In this document: in pieces, positions 1 to 7,524 of the stretch
How the letters are laid out: every line of letters begins with the position of its first letter
How positions within the stretch are numbered: the first letter of the stretch is position 1
Source of the DNA: Vibrio ostreicida
Lineage (GTDB): Bacteria; Pseudomonadota; Gammaproteobacteria; Enterobacterales; Vibrionaceae
Reading direction: 5' to 3'
DNA: 64,000 nucleotides
NCBI RefSeq assembly: GCF_013074385.2
Contig: NZ_JABEYA020000010.1
Coordinates: 1 to 64,000 of the forward strand
Position numbers and translations under genes: made by a program
The notes under the pieces: generated by a model
Database searches by the model: none
What the model saw: the letters and a program-made list of their open reading frames with translations, nothing else
Told to the model about the DNA's origin: nothing

Positions 1-485
1 ATGTTCAAAGTAAACATTTAAAAAGCACGGTTAAAGACCACCGTCAATTTCCCTTGGTAATTAGCGACTACGACAGAATCGCTTGGTAATTAAGATACGA
101 CAAAGTCGTTTGGTGTTCACAAGATAGACTGAATTAGTCTGAACGTAATCTGTCAGTTTCGTTTACTCGATGTGACCATATCTGACAGGTTGCCCTAAAT
201 CAGTTTTGTCCCAAAATCATTTAGCACATTTGCTCCACATATTTGATGTCTCCAAATTTAGGCGAATTTTCCTAATGTTAGGGAGAAGCTATGTCAGCCC
301 TTTTACCTGCGCATGGATACAGTTTATCGGATTTATGTGACCGTAAAGCATGAAAATGACTTGTATTACCGAGAGAGCTGGCTCGTTTTGTCAGCAGCAT
401 AACTGATAAGCTATCGTTAATAATAAGGTTTTAGTTACTCATTCCTAAGATAACGCGCTTTGTTTAAAAGTGATAACACGGCGTC
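1..485. other. left flank of the cassette array, no supported gene
   Basis: I see no gene with a credible start and ribosome site here. The stretch is AT-rich like the cassettes that follow. It holds the left copies of a ~29 bp repeat that recurs inverted near 5,800. A 20-codon frame from 291 has no recognisable content. It may be the tail of a preceding cassette or a degraded gene. Confidence 0.5.
53..112 (+). repeat. tandem pair of ~27-29 bp repeats, left end
   Basis: Two adjacent copies of a unit built on CTTGGTAATTA, a variable few bases, then TACGACARARTCG lie at about 53-80 and 81-109. A third copy in reverse orientation lies at 5788-5819. The second left copy matches that distal copy over about 29 bases with three transitions. 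The function is unknown; the units could be recombination sites or remnants of a duplicated gene end. Confidence 0.6.
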
Positions 486-623
486 TTGTTTTTAGGTAAT
501 GGTAGAATGCGAAATTCGACGTTTATACTTTATTTTTTAGATACTTATGGTAGATTGGTTGAAAGTCGCGCAGACAGAAAAACGAGACTGCCTGTAATTA
601 AGAATGTTAGGTTAAAGGTGAAT

Positions 624-1019
624 ATGCGTACATTAGTTTTTTTAATTTCTATTACTTTCTCATTCACTTCATTTGCCAATGTCTACAAATGTATGGTTTT
701 GGACGGAACTATTGTCGATGATAATGGCAAATTATCTGACCTACCTGACTTTTATCGCTCCCCTTTAAATAAGGAGTTTATAGTTGATAAATCATCTGGA
801 AAAATAAGCAGTAAAACTTTCAATAATCATCATGCTGATCGTATTGAAGTCCTAGCCTTTGGTAGTAAAGAAAACTCCTTTAAGTCTATTTCTTACTATC
901 AGCCGAATACAAAAATTGATTATTTGGTTGTAAATGAACATAACGAGTCTCAGAATAAAAGTTTTACGTATTATCATGCGTTTGGTGCTGTTTATAGCGG
1001 TACTTGTGTAGATATTTAA
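624..1019 (+). CDS. small secreted protein of an integron cassette, unknown function
   Basis: Encodes 131 residues with a classical signal peptide: a short basic start, a hydrophobic core at about residues 3-15, and a cleavage region near SFAN. The start at 624 is preferred over upstream in-frame starts because AAGGTG lies just upstream and because it places the signal sequence at the N-terminus. The mature part has two cysteines and is mostly polar. A GTTAGGT triplet-type core lies at 606-612, just ahead of the gene, and a full attC follows the stop, so this is a single-gene cassette. I recall related small exported proteins in Vibrio cassette arrays, but no function is known to me. Confidence 0.75.
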   Translation: MRTLVFLISITFSFTSFANVYKCMVLDGTIVDDNGKLSDLPDFYRSPLNKEFIVDKSSGKISSKTFNNHHADRIEVLAFGSKENSFKSISYYQPNTKIDYLVVNEHNESQNKSFTYYHAFGAVYSGTCVDI

Positions 1020-1118
1020 CCTAACAAGCGCATCAAGAGTGACGTCCAACGCTTGGCTGACGCTCATTCTTCGCTAATTATAGCCAAGCGTTTCCCGCAC
1101 CTTATGCGGGCGTTAACT
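1020..1118 (+). repeat. attC site (VCR-like) after the first cassette
   Basis: The site starts CCTAACAAGCG and ends in the core GTTAACT at 1112-1118. The internal arms CGCTTGGCT (1050-1058) and AGCCAAGCG (1082-1090) are exact reverse complements. Outer arms GCGCAT/ATGCGG add to the fold. This is the architecture of Vibrio-type attC sites recognised by the integron integrase as folded single strands. Confidence 0.85.
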
Positions 1119-1134
1119 GCCAAAAGGAAAGTCA

Positions 1135-1911
1135 GTGCGTGAAGAAATATTAGAGAACCTTGAGTCTTTAGAAAAAGAAGAAAACATTAAAATTTTATAT
1201 GCATGTGAATCAGGAAGTCGGGCATGGGGATTTCCGTCAGCCGACAGTGATTTTGACGTGCGCTTTGTATATGTTCGAGAAAAGGACTGGTACTTACAAG
1301 TTGATCACGAGTATTGCCGAGATGTTGTCGAACAACCGATAAATGATTTATTAGATATAAATGGTTGGGATTTAAAAAAAGCATTAAAGCTTCTTAGAAA
1401 GTCGAATCCTGCACTTATTGAGTGGTTTAATTCTCCTATCGTATACAAGCAAAATGAAGCGTTTACTAAAGCCTTTAAAACTCTGATTCCTTCTTTGTAT
1501 TCACCACGTTCATGTTTTTATCATTACTCCCATATGGCCAATGGAAATTTCAGAGAGTATTTACAAGGCGATACAGTTAGAATTAAAAAGTACTTTTACG
1601 TACTTAGGCCAATATTAGCGATGCAATGGATAGAGCAGGATCGTGGTGTAGTACCGATGGAATTTGAAACTTTAGTAAACGAGTTAGTCGGGAACCAGGA
1701 ACTGAAATCAGCTATTCACAAGCTGCTTGAGGACAAACGAAAAGGATTTGAAAGCGCTTATCTTCCTCGTATAGATGTAATCAGTACTTTTATTGAGTCA
1801 GAGTTGATAAGGTTCAAGGATAAAGCACAAGAACAATCGAAAATTGAAACTGATTTTAGTAAATTAAATCCTTTTTTTATAGGTGTACTGAATGGCGTAT
1901 ATGGCAGTTAA
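1135..1911 (+). CDS. DNA polymerase beta-superfamily nucleotidyltransferase (RlaP/COG3541-like)
   Basis: 258 residues. It starts at GTG 1135, seven bases after AAAAGGA. The N-terminal motif ACESGSRAWGFPSADSDFDV (residues 24-43) has the glycine-serine followed by the spaced acidic pair of the polymerase-beta nucleotidyltransferase fold, which binds metal and nucleotide. The rest matches the helical body of the RlaP-type family related to the phage T4 RNA-ligase-associated protein. The substrate is unknown. It sits in an integron cassette beside genes of defence type, so a role in phage response or nucleic-acid modification is possible but is inference. The gene is complete, with no visible defect. 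Confidence 0.8.
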   Translation: MREEILENLESLEKEENIKILYACESGSRAWGFPSADSDFDVRFVYVREKDWYLQVDHEYCRDVVEQPINDLLDINGWDLKKALKLLRKSNPALIEWFNSPIVYKQNEAFTKAFKTLIPSLYSPRSCFYHYSHMANGNFREYLQGDTVRIKKYFYVLRPILAMQWIEQDRGVVPMEFETLVNELVGNQELKSAIHKLLEDKRKGFESAYLPRIDVISTFIESELIRFKDKAQEQSKIETDFSKLNPFFIGVLNGVYGS

Positions 1912-1939
1912 CAAACTGTTTAATCGGACAAATTTTACT
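1910..1939 (+). repeat. truncated attC remnant
   Basis: The sequence TAACAAACTGTTTAATCGGA right after the nucleotidyltransferase stop resembles the left end of a Vibrio attC (compare 2458-2480). The central arms and right core are missing before the next ribosome site. The two flanking genes therefore probably move as one fused cassette. Confidence 0.6.
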
Positions 1940-1950
1940 AAGGAGGGTTT

Positions 1951-2454
1951 GTGCCGTTATCAATAATAGCTACAACTATTAGCAGTATTAAAGGCGCTAT
2001 AGATATTGGATCTTTTATACTTAAATCAGACAGCGCTTTAGATCGAGCTATTCTAAAGGGTAAAGTAGAAGAAATGATGGATTCTCTTTCTGATGCTAAG
2101 AAAGTTATCAGAGAACTTGAAGACATTATTTATGAGAAAGATAAAGAGCTAAAGCTACTCAAAGAGTCAGACGATAAAGAGCCACAAAATGTTGGTTATT
2201 TAGGTGCTAGGTATTTAGTTAATGAAGACGGAGAGCCAACAGGTTCACCTTATTTCCCAACCTGTTGGGCTTCAAAGAAAGAACTTTCGCCTCTTATATC
2301 TTGGTCTACAAACGAAGCTACTCACAAATGTGGAAGCTGTGGAATTACGATTGAAGCGCGGTTATCACCTCTAAATGCTGAACAATATATAAAAAGAAAT
2401 AGAGAGTTGGCTCAAAAACACAAGGCTTCTTTTGAAATAAAAGTGTATAAGTAA
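1951..2454 (+). CDS. coiled-coil protein with C-terminal Cys cluster, unknown function
   Basis: 167 residues. It starts at GTG 1951, which is preceded by a strong AGGAGGG. Residues ~1-30 are moderately hydrophobic. Residues ~38-75 are rich in E, K, L and D with heptad character (predicted coiled coil). The C-terminal part has TCW and CGSCG, suggesting a small zinc-binding or treble-clef-like unit, although only three close cysteines are seen. It shares a cassette with the nucleotidyltransferase because the intervening attC is truncated, so the two may be co-transcribed and work together. No family is assigned with certainty. Confidence 0.65.
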   Translation: MPLSIIATTISSIKGAIDIGSFILKSDSALDRAILKGKVEEMMDSLSDAKKVIRELEDIIYEKDKELKLLKESDDKEPQNVGYLGARYLVNEDGEPTGSPYFPTCWASKKELSPLISWSTNEATHKCGSCGITIEARLSPLNAEQYIKRNRELAQKHKASFEIKVYK

Positions 2455-2553
2455 ACATAACAAGCTGTTTAACAAGGACAAAATACAGTTGGCTTTTGCT
2501 CCTTCGTCGCTCATTTTAGCCACTATATTTTGCCCATTAACAGGGCGTTAAAT
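2455..2553 (+). repeat. attC site (VCR-like)
   Basis: The right core GTTAAAT (2547-2553) fits GTTRRRY exactly. The left end is AACATAACAAGCTG. The long arms around GGACAAAATACAGTTGGC and GCCACTATATTTTGCCC are imperfect reverse complements, giving the expected bulged hairpin. Confidence 0.85.
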
Positions 2554-2565
2554 GCTAGGAGAAAA

Positions 2566-3411
2566 ATGAAGCCAGAAGATATGGTAGATAACCTTCTAAA
2601 TCATAAAACATATCTGTTCTCTTTGGATTACGGAGATCGGAAAAACGAAAGGGAGTTTGTTAAAGACGTCTTAGACCGATTTGATCGCTTTCAGATGACA
2701 GGATGTGGACTATTCATAAATAATAATCCATACAATTTGGAACTGTATTTTTGTCTAAGTTTCGAAAAAGACGATAGAGATTTTGAAAGCTGGCTTTCAA
2801 AACATCACCCGCATAAGGTCAGAGCTTATAACATATTTGTAAATGAGTTGATTGAAGCAGCATTTCGTAAAGGTTATTCATTAGCTACGTTTCTTGACTC
2901 AGCAAACGTAGATGACATTATGACGGTTAATAAAAACGAGCTCTTTCTGTTTCCTGATAGGGATGTTATGTATGATATTTGGGGTAGGCCAGTGATTGAG
3001 AAAAAGAAAAAAATATTTTTGTCACATTCATCCAGAGACAAAAATATTGTTGATACATATTTCAATGAAATTCAAAAATCAGAATTGAAAGCTTGGTACG
3101 ACAAAGAAGAGATTATTGCTGGCGATAGTATTACTGCCAAGGTAAGTGAAGGTCTAGATGATTGTGAGCTTGGTGTTATATTTCTTTCGAATAACTTCCT
3201 GTCCAAGCATTCTGGTTGGACAGAGGCTGAGTGCAATTATTTTATTACAAGAAGAATGAAGAAAAACAAAACGTTAATTGTTGTGAATCTAGGTGTTGAA
3301 CATGACAATATGCCACCCCTTCTTCAGGATTATTTATATATTGATGCATCTAGAGATAATGCTGCAAGTGATCTCATTCATGCAATTAGAAAACAGTTAG
3401 AACGCTTTTAA
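2566..3411 (+). CDS. TIR-domain protein in an integron cassette
   Basis: 281 residues. The start at ATG 2566 is chosen because AGGAGA precedes it and the in-frame TTG upstream lies inside the attC. Residues ~1-147 form a domain I do not recognise. Residues ~148-281 are a TIR domain: KKKIFLSHSSRD at its start, KAWYDKEEI in the middle, and a W218-x-E220-x-E222 cluster in GWTEAECNYF, where the catalytic glutamate of NAD-degrading bacterial TIRs lies. Bacterial TIR proteins commonly act as NADase effectors in anti-phage abortive infection (Thoeris, CBASS, Pycsar). It has its own attC sites, so it is an independent cassette. No cyclic-nucleotide-binding domain is obvious, so PycTIR identity is not supported. 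Confidence 0.8.
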   Translation: MKPEDMVDNLLNHKTYLFSLDYGDRKNEREFVKDVLDRFDRFQMTGCGLFINNNPYNLELYFCLSFEKDDRDFESWLSKHHPHKVRAYNIFVNELIEAAFRKGYSLATFLDSANVDDIMTVNKNELFLFPDRDVMYDIWGRPVIEKKKKIFLSHSSRDKNIVDTYFNEIQKSELKAWYDKEEIIAGDSITAKVSEGLDDCELGVIFLSNNFLSKHSGWTEAECNYFITRRMKKNKTLIVVNLGVEHDNMPPLLQDYLYIDASRDNAASDLIHAIRKQLERF

Positions 3412-3502
3412 AAAAGCATTTAAGAGTGATTCCTCACGCTTGGCATTTTCGATTCGCTCAAGTATAGCCAAGCGTGCATAACACCTTAATGCGGCGTTAA
3501 GT
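3410..3502 (+). repeat. attC site with degenerate left core
   Basis: The right core GTTAAGT (3496-3502) fits GTTRRRY, and the arms CACGCTTGGC (3435-3444) and GCCAAGCGTG (3467-3476) are perfect reverse complements. The left core reads TTTTAAAAAAGC where the neighbouring sites have TAACAAGC, so the AAC is lost. This could lower recombination and effectively join the TIR cassette to the Pycsar cassette. Confidence 0.75.
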
Positions 3503-3517
3503 AGCTAGGAGGTATAG

Positions 3518-4465
3518 GTGGCATTAAAAGATTTTTTTGAGAAAATTGATGAACAAGTAACAACCGTTCTTGATAGTAGCTTTGAAATAGAGATTATTGA
3601 TACAAAGTTTGTCCCCAATTTTGATGATCCTAGTATTACATTCGATAATCTAGATACGAAGAAGAAAAAGTGTAAGAGACTTGAAAGCTGTGTTTTATAT
3701 GTAGACATCCGTGATTCGGTTAAGTTTAGTGCATCAAGGCAACCAAAAACTTTAGCAAAGGTGTATTCTTCTTTTGTTCGTTCAATGATTTCTTGTGCAA
3801 GATACTATGGTGGGCATGTTAGAAATATAATCGGTGATAGGGTCATGGTCGTATTTGATCAAGATGACTGTTTCAAATGTGCTATGGATACTGCAACTTT
3901 GATGAATAGCGTATGCCAGTATATTTTGAACAAAAGAATAAAGGACACTGAGTTTAAGTGCGGTATTGGTATAGATTATGGGAAAATGTTAATTACGAAA
4001 AGTGGGGCGATTCGGCAAGGTGCAGAAAAAGAATTTTATCGTAGCCTTGTTTGGTTAGGAAAGCCTGCAAACATAGCTTCTAGACTAACTGATCTTGCTA
4101 ATAAAACAGAAATTACTTCTGAACCTGCTGTTCATCAGGGTAACTATTATCCAAATATTAATGATTGGCATTGGCAAACGAGATCATATGATGACTTTAT
4201 AGATGATCTTGAGTCTACTTGTTCAAGAATGATTAAGCATAAAGAGCAATATTTTTATCACTTCTTCAAAACAACAAAGTTTGATACGAAATCGCATAAC
4301 CCTATATTGATCACAAAAGCTGTATATGATGGGCTTAAAAAGTCGCACCCTGATTGTGCATATATTGAAGATGATCTATTAACAAAAAAAGAAGTTTCCG
4401 TCAGAGATTATAGCGGTGAAGTATTTGGTGGAGATCCATATTTCACAGATGTTAAGGAAATTTAA
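3518..4465 (+). CDS. Pycsar-type class III nucleotide cyclase (PycC-like)
   Basis: 315 residues. It starts at GTG 3518 after AGGAGG. The class III cyclase core covers residues ~55-200. YVDIRDS (61-67) and IGDRVMVVF (105-113) supply the two metal-binding aspartates, and WLGKPANIASRL (179-190) supplies the late transition-state region. The regulatory and membrane domains of housekeeping adenylate cyclases are absent, as in Pycsar cyclases, which make cCMP or cUMP on phage infection. The C-terminal ~110 residues have no family I know. The next frame overlaps its end and encodes the start of a PycTM-like protein, which supports the Pycsar assignment. Whether the product is cCMP or cUMP cannot be read from the sequence. 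Confidence 0.8.
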   Translation: MALKDFFEKIDEQVTTVLDSSFEIEIIDTKFVPNFDDPSITFDNLDTKKKKCKRLESCVLYVDIRDSVKFSASRQPKTLAKVYSSFVRSMISCARYYGGHVRNIIGDRVMVVFDQDDCFKCAMDTATLMNSVCQYILNKRIKDTEFKCGIGIDYGKMLITKSGAIRQGAEKEFYRSLVWLGKPANIASRLTDLANKTEITSEPAVHQGNYYPNINDWHWQTRSYDDFIDDLESTCSRMIKHKEQYFYHFFKTTKFDTKSHNPILITKAVYDGLKKSHPDCAYIEDDLLTKKEVSVRDYSGEVFGGDPYFTDVKEI

Positions 4466-4646
4466 ACTGAATGATAAAAATGTAAAGCTCGAATATGTTT
4501 ATGATAAAACCACTGATTGGTTCAAATTTTCAGAGGCAAAGAATGCAGAAATTTTAGCAATCAACAGTGCAATATTATTTGGAGTCGTTAGATTGGCTTT
4601 AAGTTACAAGCCATCTGATACTTTGTTAGTTGCGTATGGTCGATAG
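4449..4646 (+). pseudogene. 5' fragment of a PycTM-like effector
   Basis: 65 codons from ATG 4449, overlapping the cyclase stop. The segment VYDKTTDWFKFSEAKNAEIL followed by a hydrophobic helix aligns by eye with NVNDWLKFAETKSASLTAAN of the complete effector just downstream. This is the W-x-K/R-F-x-E/D-x-K signature of the PycTM/DUF5706 family. The frame then ends after a short unrelated tail, so only the first membrane helix remains. It may be a remnant of a second Pycsar effector cut at a recombination junction. A functional single-helix peptide cannot be excluded. Confidence 0.7.
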
Positions 4647-4653
4647 AATTATA

Positions 4654-5169
4654 ATGAAAGAACAATTAGAGAAAATATTTAGCAATGTTAACGATTGGTT
4701 GAAATTTGCAGAAACTAAGTCAGCAAGTTTAACTGCGGCTAATGGGGTAGTCCTTTTTGGCGTTTTACGAGTAACAAAAGACATAGACTACTCAGCAGTA
4801 TCAGAGGCGCTGATCTATCTCAGCTTTGTTTGTTTTGGGCTGAGTCTGTTATTGTGCTTGTCTAGTTTTATTCCCTCTCTATCGCTACCTTGGGCACATA
4901 AAAAAAGCTCAGTTATAGAAAATGACAACTTATTGTTTTTTGGTCATATTGAAAACTACACACCTCACTCTTACTTAAATAAGTTGTCTAAATCTCTAGA
5001 TATTGATAACTATTGCGCTTCAAAATATGAATACATGATAGCAAGTCAAATTATAACCAACTCGGTAATTGCTAGTTACAAATATAGTGTGTTTAAAAAA
5101 TCAATATGGCTAACTCTTATGGGATGTTCGGCGGTAGCTATCGCTGGTTTATTTAAGGTATTGAGCTGA
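4654..5169 (+). CDS. PycTM-like membrane effector of a Pycsar system
   Basis: 171 residues from ATG 4654. In-frame TTG 4630 and ATG 4636 are alternatives with no better ribosome site, so translation may be coupled to the upstream fragment ending at 4646. The N-terminal signature NDWLKFAETK (residues 13-22) is typical of PycTM proteins. Hydrophobic segments lie at ~25-40, ~52-75 and ~150-169, with a soluble stretch between the second and third. In known Pycsar systems the membrane effector is activated by the cyclic pyrimidine mononucleotide and disrupts the inner membrane. The next (broken) cyclase begins five bases after its stop. Confidence 0.78.
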   Translation: MKEQLEKIFSNVNDWLKFAETKSASLTAANGVVLFGVLRVTKDIDYSAVSEALIYLSFVCFGLSLLLCLSSFIPSLSLPWAHKKSSVIENDNLLFFGHIENYTPHSYLNKLSKSLDIDNYCASKYEYMIASQIITNSVIASYKYSVFKKSIWLTLMGCSAVAIAGLFKVLS

Positions 5170-5173
5170 TACG

Positions 5174-5726
5174 ATGAAGAGAGAAATAGAAAATAAAGTA
5201 ACAGAAATCATTGACGATTCATTTGAAGTTGAGAAGTGTTATACAGTACCTGACATTGATGACTCACGGAAATAAAGGACTAAAGTTCGAAGCTACAACC
5301 CTGTACATTGATATGAGGGGGTCAACTAAAACGTTAAATAAACATAATCGAACCTCAGTCGCTAAGCTGCACATGGCATACTTCCATACCATCGTAAAAA
5401 TCGCGAAGTCTATGGGTGGTGAAGTAAGGAGTTTCAATGGTGATGGTATGCTTGTGTTCTTCTATGGAACTACGAAACGTTCATTAAGTAATGCAGTCAA
5501 AGCGGCTATGCAAATGAAGTATATGCTCACAGAAACCAAAGTTCATACAAAAATGAGTAAATACTCAAGTGCTAACTTTGGTATCGGAATAGACCATGGA
5601 ACAATCTTGTGTACTAAAGTCGGGATTGCAGGAACGAATAATCGTGATTTAGTATGGATAGGAAACCCAGTCAATAAGTCGGTAAAAGTCGGCGACAAGT
5701 TAGAATTCAATGTGAGTCCCCTTTAA
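5174..5726 (+). pseudogene. broken second Pycsar cyclase (frameshift and 3' truncation)
   Basis: ATG 5174 opens a frame of 33 codons whose EIIDDSFEVEKCYTVPDIDD matches the start of the intact cyclase (VLDSSFEIEIIDTKFVPNFDD). It stops near 5275. The match continues in another frame with the core: LYIDMRGST (first metal Asp), FNGDGMLVFF (second metal Asp) and VWIGNPVN. It ends abruptly near 5712 after VGDKLEF, lacking the last third of the protein. The tail is replaced by sequence read as coding on the other strand (...YVDESGEVCVSDALKG, ending at 5700). It differs from the first cyclase throughout, so it comes from a separate Pycsar lineage. No attC follows it. Confidence 0.75.
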
Positions 5727-5787
5727 GGCATCTGACACACATACTTCTCCACTTTCATCAACGTAACCCAAAACGGTTTTGTTAATA

Positions 5788-5819
5788 AGCGATTCTGTCG
5801 TACCTTAATTACCAAGCGG
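5788..5819 (-). repeat. inverted copy of the ~29 bp repeat, right end
   Basis: Read on the minus strand this is CCGCTTGGTAATTAAGG, then TACGACAGAATCGCT, matching the left copy at 81-109 with three differences. It lies between the broken cyclase and the truncated DUF6817 gene, so the cassette segment is framed by inverted copies of the unit. Confidence 0.6.
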
Positions 5820-5843
5820 ATGTGTAAGATCGAGTATGAGTTA

Positions 5844-6110
5844 CTACCGATAGACCAAAGCCTCTTCCTGTTGGCCAATAACATTGGCGATGTCTTGACG
5901 TTGATGTAAAGACACCATAGACGCATCAAAACCAGAAGTGCCAAACGCGGCATGAAATAAACCCGCCACTTGCAACACTTCATCGCTTCCCCATTTTTTC
6001 AGGATGGTTTCAGTCCCTCTTAAATGCGACTCCAGTGACACATTGAGATGCTGAAAGTCACCTGCACCAAGCTCTTGGAGTATTTTAAATCTATTCATAA
6101 TCTGAATCAT
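5844..6110 (-). pseudogene. truncated DUF6817-type protein
   Basis: 88 codons remain. The N-terminal sequence LQELGAGDFQHLNVSLESHL with TILKKWG and VAGLFHAAFGTSGF is the pattern of DUF6817, an HD-like family of roughly twice this length in my recollection. The frame stops directly after ALVYR at the point where repeat-bearing sequence begins, so the C-terminal half is missing. This marks the right junction of the integron-related segment. The start may be at 6110 or at the Met four codons later (6098). No function is established for the family. Confidence 0.6.
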
Positions 6111-6137
6111 TCCTCATCAATGGCCTATTCATTCCCT

Positions 6138-7304
6138 TTAAGACCAACGCGACATGCCTAGCTTGATCCAATCCAATAACTTCTTCAACACACTGCCTTC
6201 ATCGACCTTACTCTGTGCAAATAAGTCCGCAGAGGCCACTTGCTCATCTTCAACTCGATAAACAATGACACCCACCTTATCCCCTTTCATTACGGGGGCG
6301 ACTAACTCATGCTCAAATACCACCTCCGCCGTCAGCTTATCGCCACTGCCTTTTGGTAAGGTAATGTATATGTCGTTTTCAATACCCACATCAACATAAT
6401 CCTGATTACCCATCCAAACTTTGGTTTCCGTCACCGTATCCGCTGCTTTCGTCGGAGAGACCGTTTCATAAAAGCGAAACCCATAACTTAAAAGCTGCTT
6501 ACTCTCAGACTCCCTACTTTTTTTGCTGCTTGCCCCCATCACCACTGAAATCAGACGCATCTTTCCACTCGTTGCTGACGTCGCCAAGCTGTAGCCTGCA
6601 CCGCTGGTGTAGCCTGTTTTCATTCCATCTACATTAATACTGCGATCTCTCAATAGACCATTGCGATTGTATTGAGTAATGCTGTTGTAGGTAAACGACG
6701 TTTCACTGTAAAGGGGGTAAATATCCGGCAAATCACGGATGATAGCCTGACCAAGCTTGGCAATATCAAGGGGCGTCGAATACAAGCCCTGACTGTCCAA
6801 ACCATGCGGATTGCTATAACGAGTATTTTCTAAATTAAGCTTGTCAGCCCAAGTGTTCATCAAGTTGACAAAGGCACCCTCACTCCCCGCCACATACTCT
6901 GCTATTGCAACACTGGCATCATTGCCAGACTGTACGATCAATCCTCGGTACAAATCCATCAAAAGGACTGTCGTACCGACTTCGATAAACATTTTTGATG
7001 AGTCCGGAAAATTCTTCGCCCAAGCCTTTTTGCTGATCAAGACGTTATCATCTAGGGTGATGTTACCCGCCCTAACCTCTTGGCCAGTCACGTAGGCCGT
7101 CATCAGCTTAGTCAGACTGGCTGGGTTAAGCCTTTTATTTGCGTTTTTTTCAACCAATACTTGGCCCGTATTGTAATCGATCAAAACATAGCCTTTCGCA
7201 CTCAGGCTGGGCGGCTCTGGAATAATGGCGGAAGCAGAAAAAGGACTAAAAGTGGCAGCAAATATGGAGAAAAACGAAAGATTGAAAACTGACTTTTTTT
7301 TCAT
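6138..7304 (-). CDS. dacA: D-alanyl-D-alanine carboxypeptidase (PBP5/6 family)
   Basis: 388 residues from the preferred start at 7304; 7316 is an in-frame alternative four codons earlier. An N-terminal signal peptide ends near FSASA. The penicillin-binding motifs are all present: SLTK (acyl serine), SGN in VQSGNDASVA, and KTG in GMKTGYTSGAG. The C-terminus VLKKLLDWIKLGMSRW is the amphipathic anchor that tethers these enzymes to the periplasmic face of the inner membrane. It trims the terminal D-Ala of peptidoglycan pentapeptides. It stands alone, with the truncated DUF6817 gene downstream. Confidence 0.93.
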   Translation of the reverse strand: MKKKSVFNLSFFSIFAATFSPFSASAIIPEPPSLSAKGYVLIDYNTGQVLVEKNANKRLNPASLTKLMTAYVTGQEVRAGNITLDDNVLISKKAWAKNFPDSSKMFIEVGTTVLLMDLYRGLIVQSGNDASVAIAEYVAGSEGAFVNLMNTWADKLNLENTRYSNPHGLDSQGLYSTPLDIAKLGQAIIRDLPDIYPLYSETSFTYNSITQYNRNGLLRDRSINVDGMKTGYTSGAGYSLATSATSGKMRLISVVMGASSKKSRESESKQLLSYGFRFYETVSPTKAADTVTETKVWMGNQDYVDVGIENDIYITLPKGSGDKLTAEVVFEHELVAPVMKGDKVGVIVYRVEDEQVASADLFAQSKVDEGSVLKKLLDWIKLGMSRWS

Positions 7305-7462
7305 GGGCATCACCAACTCTGTTTACAGTCTTAGTATGTGCATTGCCCACAAGTATAAACAATCCATCCTAAAATGGACTGCGTTTGTCACCATTCGTTA
7401 CTCTTATTGATAATTTTTAGTCGTTTATTAGAGTTGAGTGGCGTAATGGGTAAAGCCGCAAC

Positions 7463-7492
7463 AAAAAGACCCGTGCTATCAACACGGGTCTT
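7463..7492 (-). terminator. rho-independent terminator
   Basis: Arms AAGACCCGTG (7466-7475) and CACGGGTCTT (7483-7492) pair perfectly across a 7-base loop. On the minus strand the stem is followed by a T run, so it terminates the gene at 7525-7881. Confidence 0.85.
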
Positions 7493-7524
7493 CGGCATTT
7501 ATGTTGGTCAAAAGAGACGATTGA

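Noticed and set aside
286..352. 20-codon frame starting MSALLPAHGYSLSDL in the left flank
   Set aside because: It is too short, with no conserved context, though a GGGAGAAG precedes it; it is not distinguishable from chance.
2566..5169. Treating the TIR gene as the effector (PycTIR) of the neighbouring cyclase
   Set aside because: The TIR gene has its own attC on the left and another (degenerate) on the right, shows no cyclic-nucleotide-binding domain by eye, and a PycTM-like effector already sits next to the cyclase.
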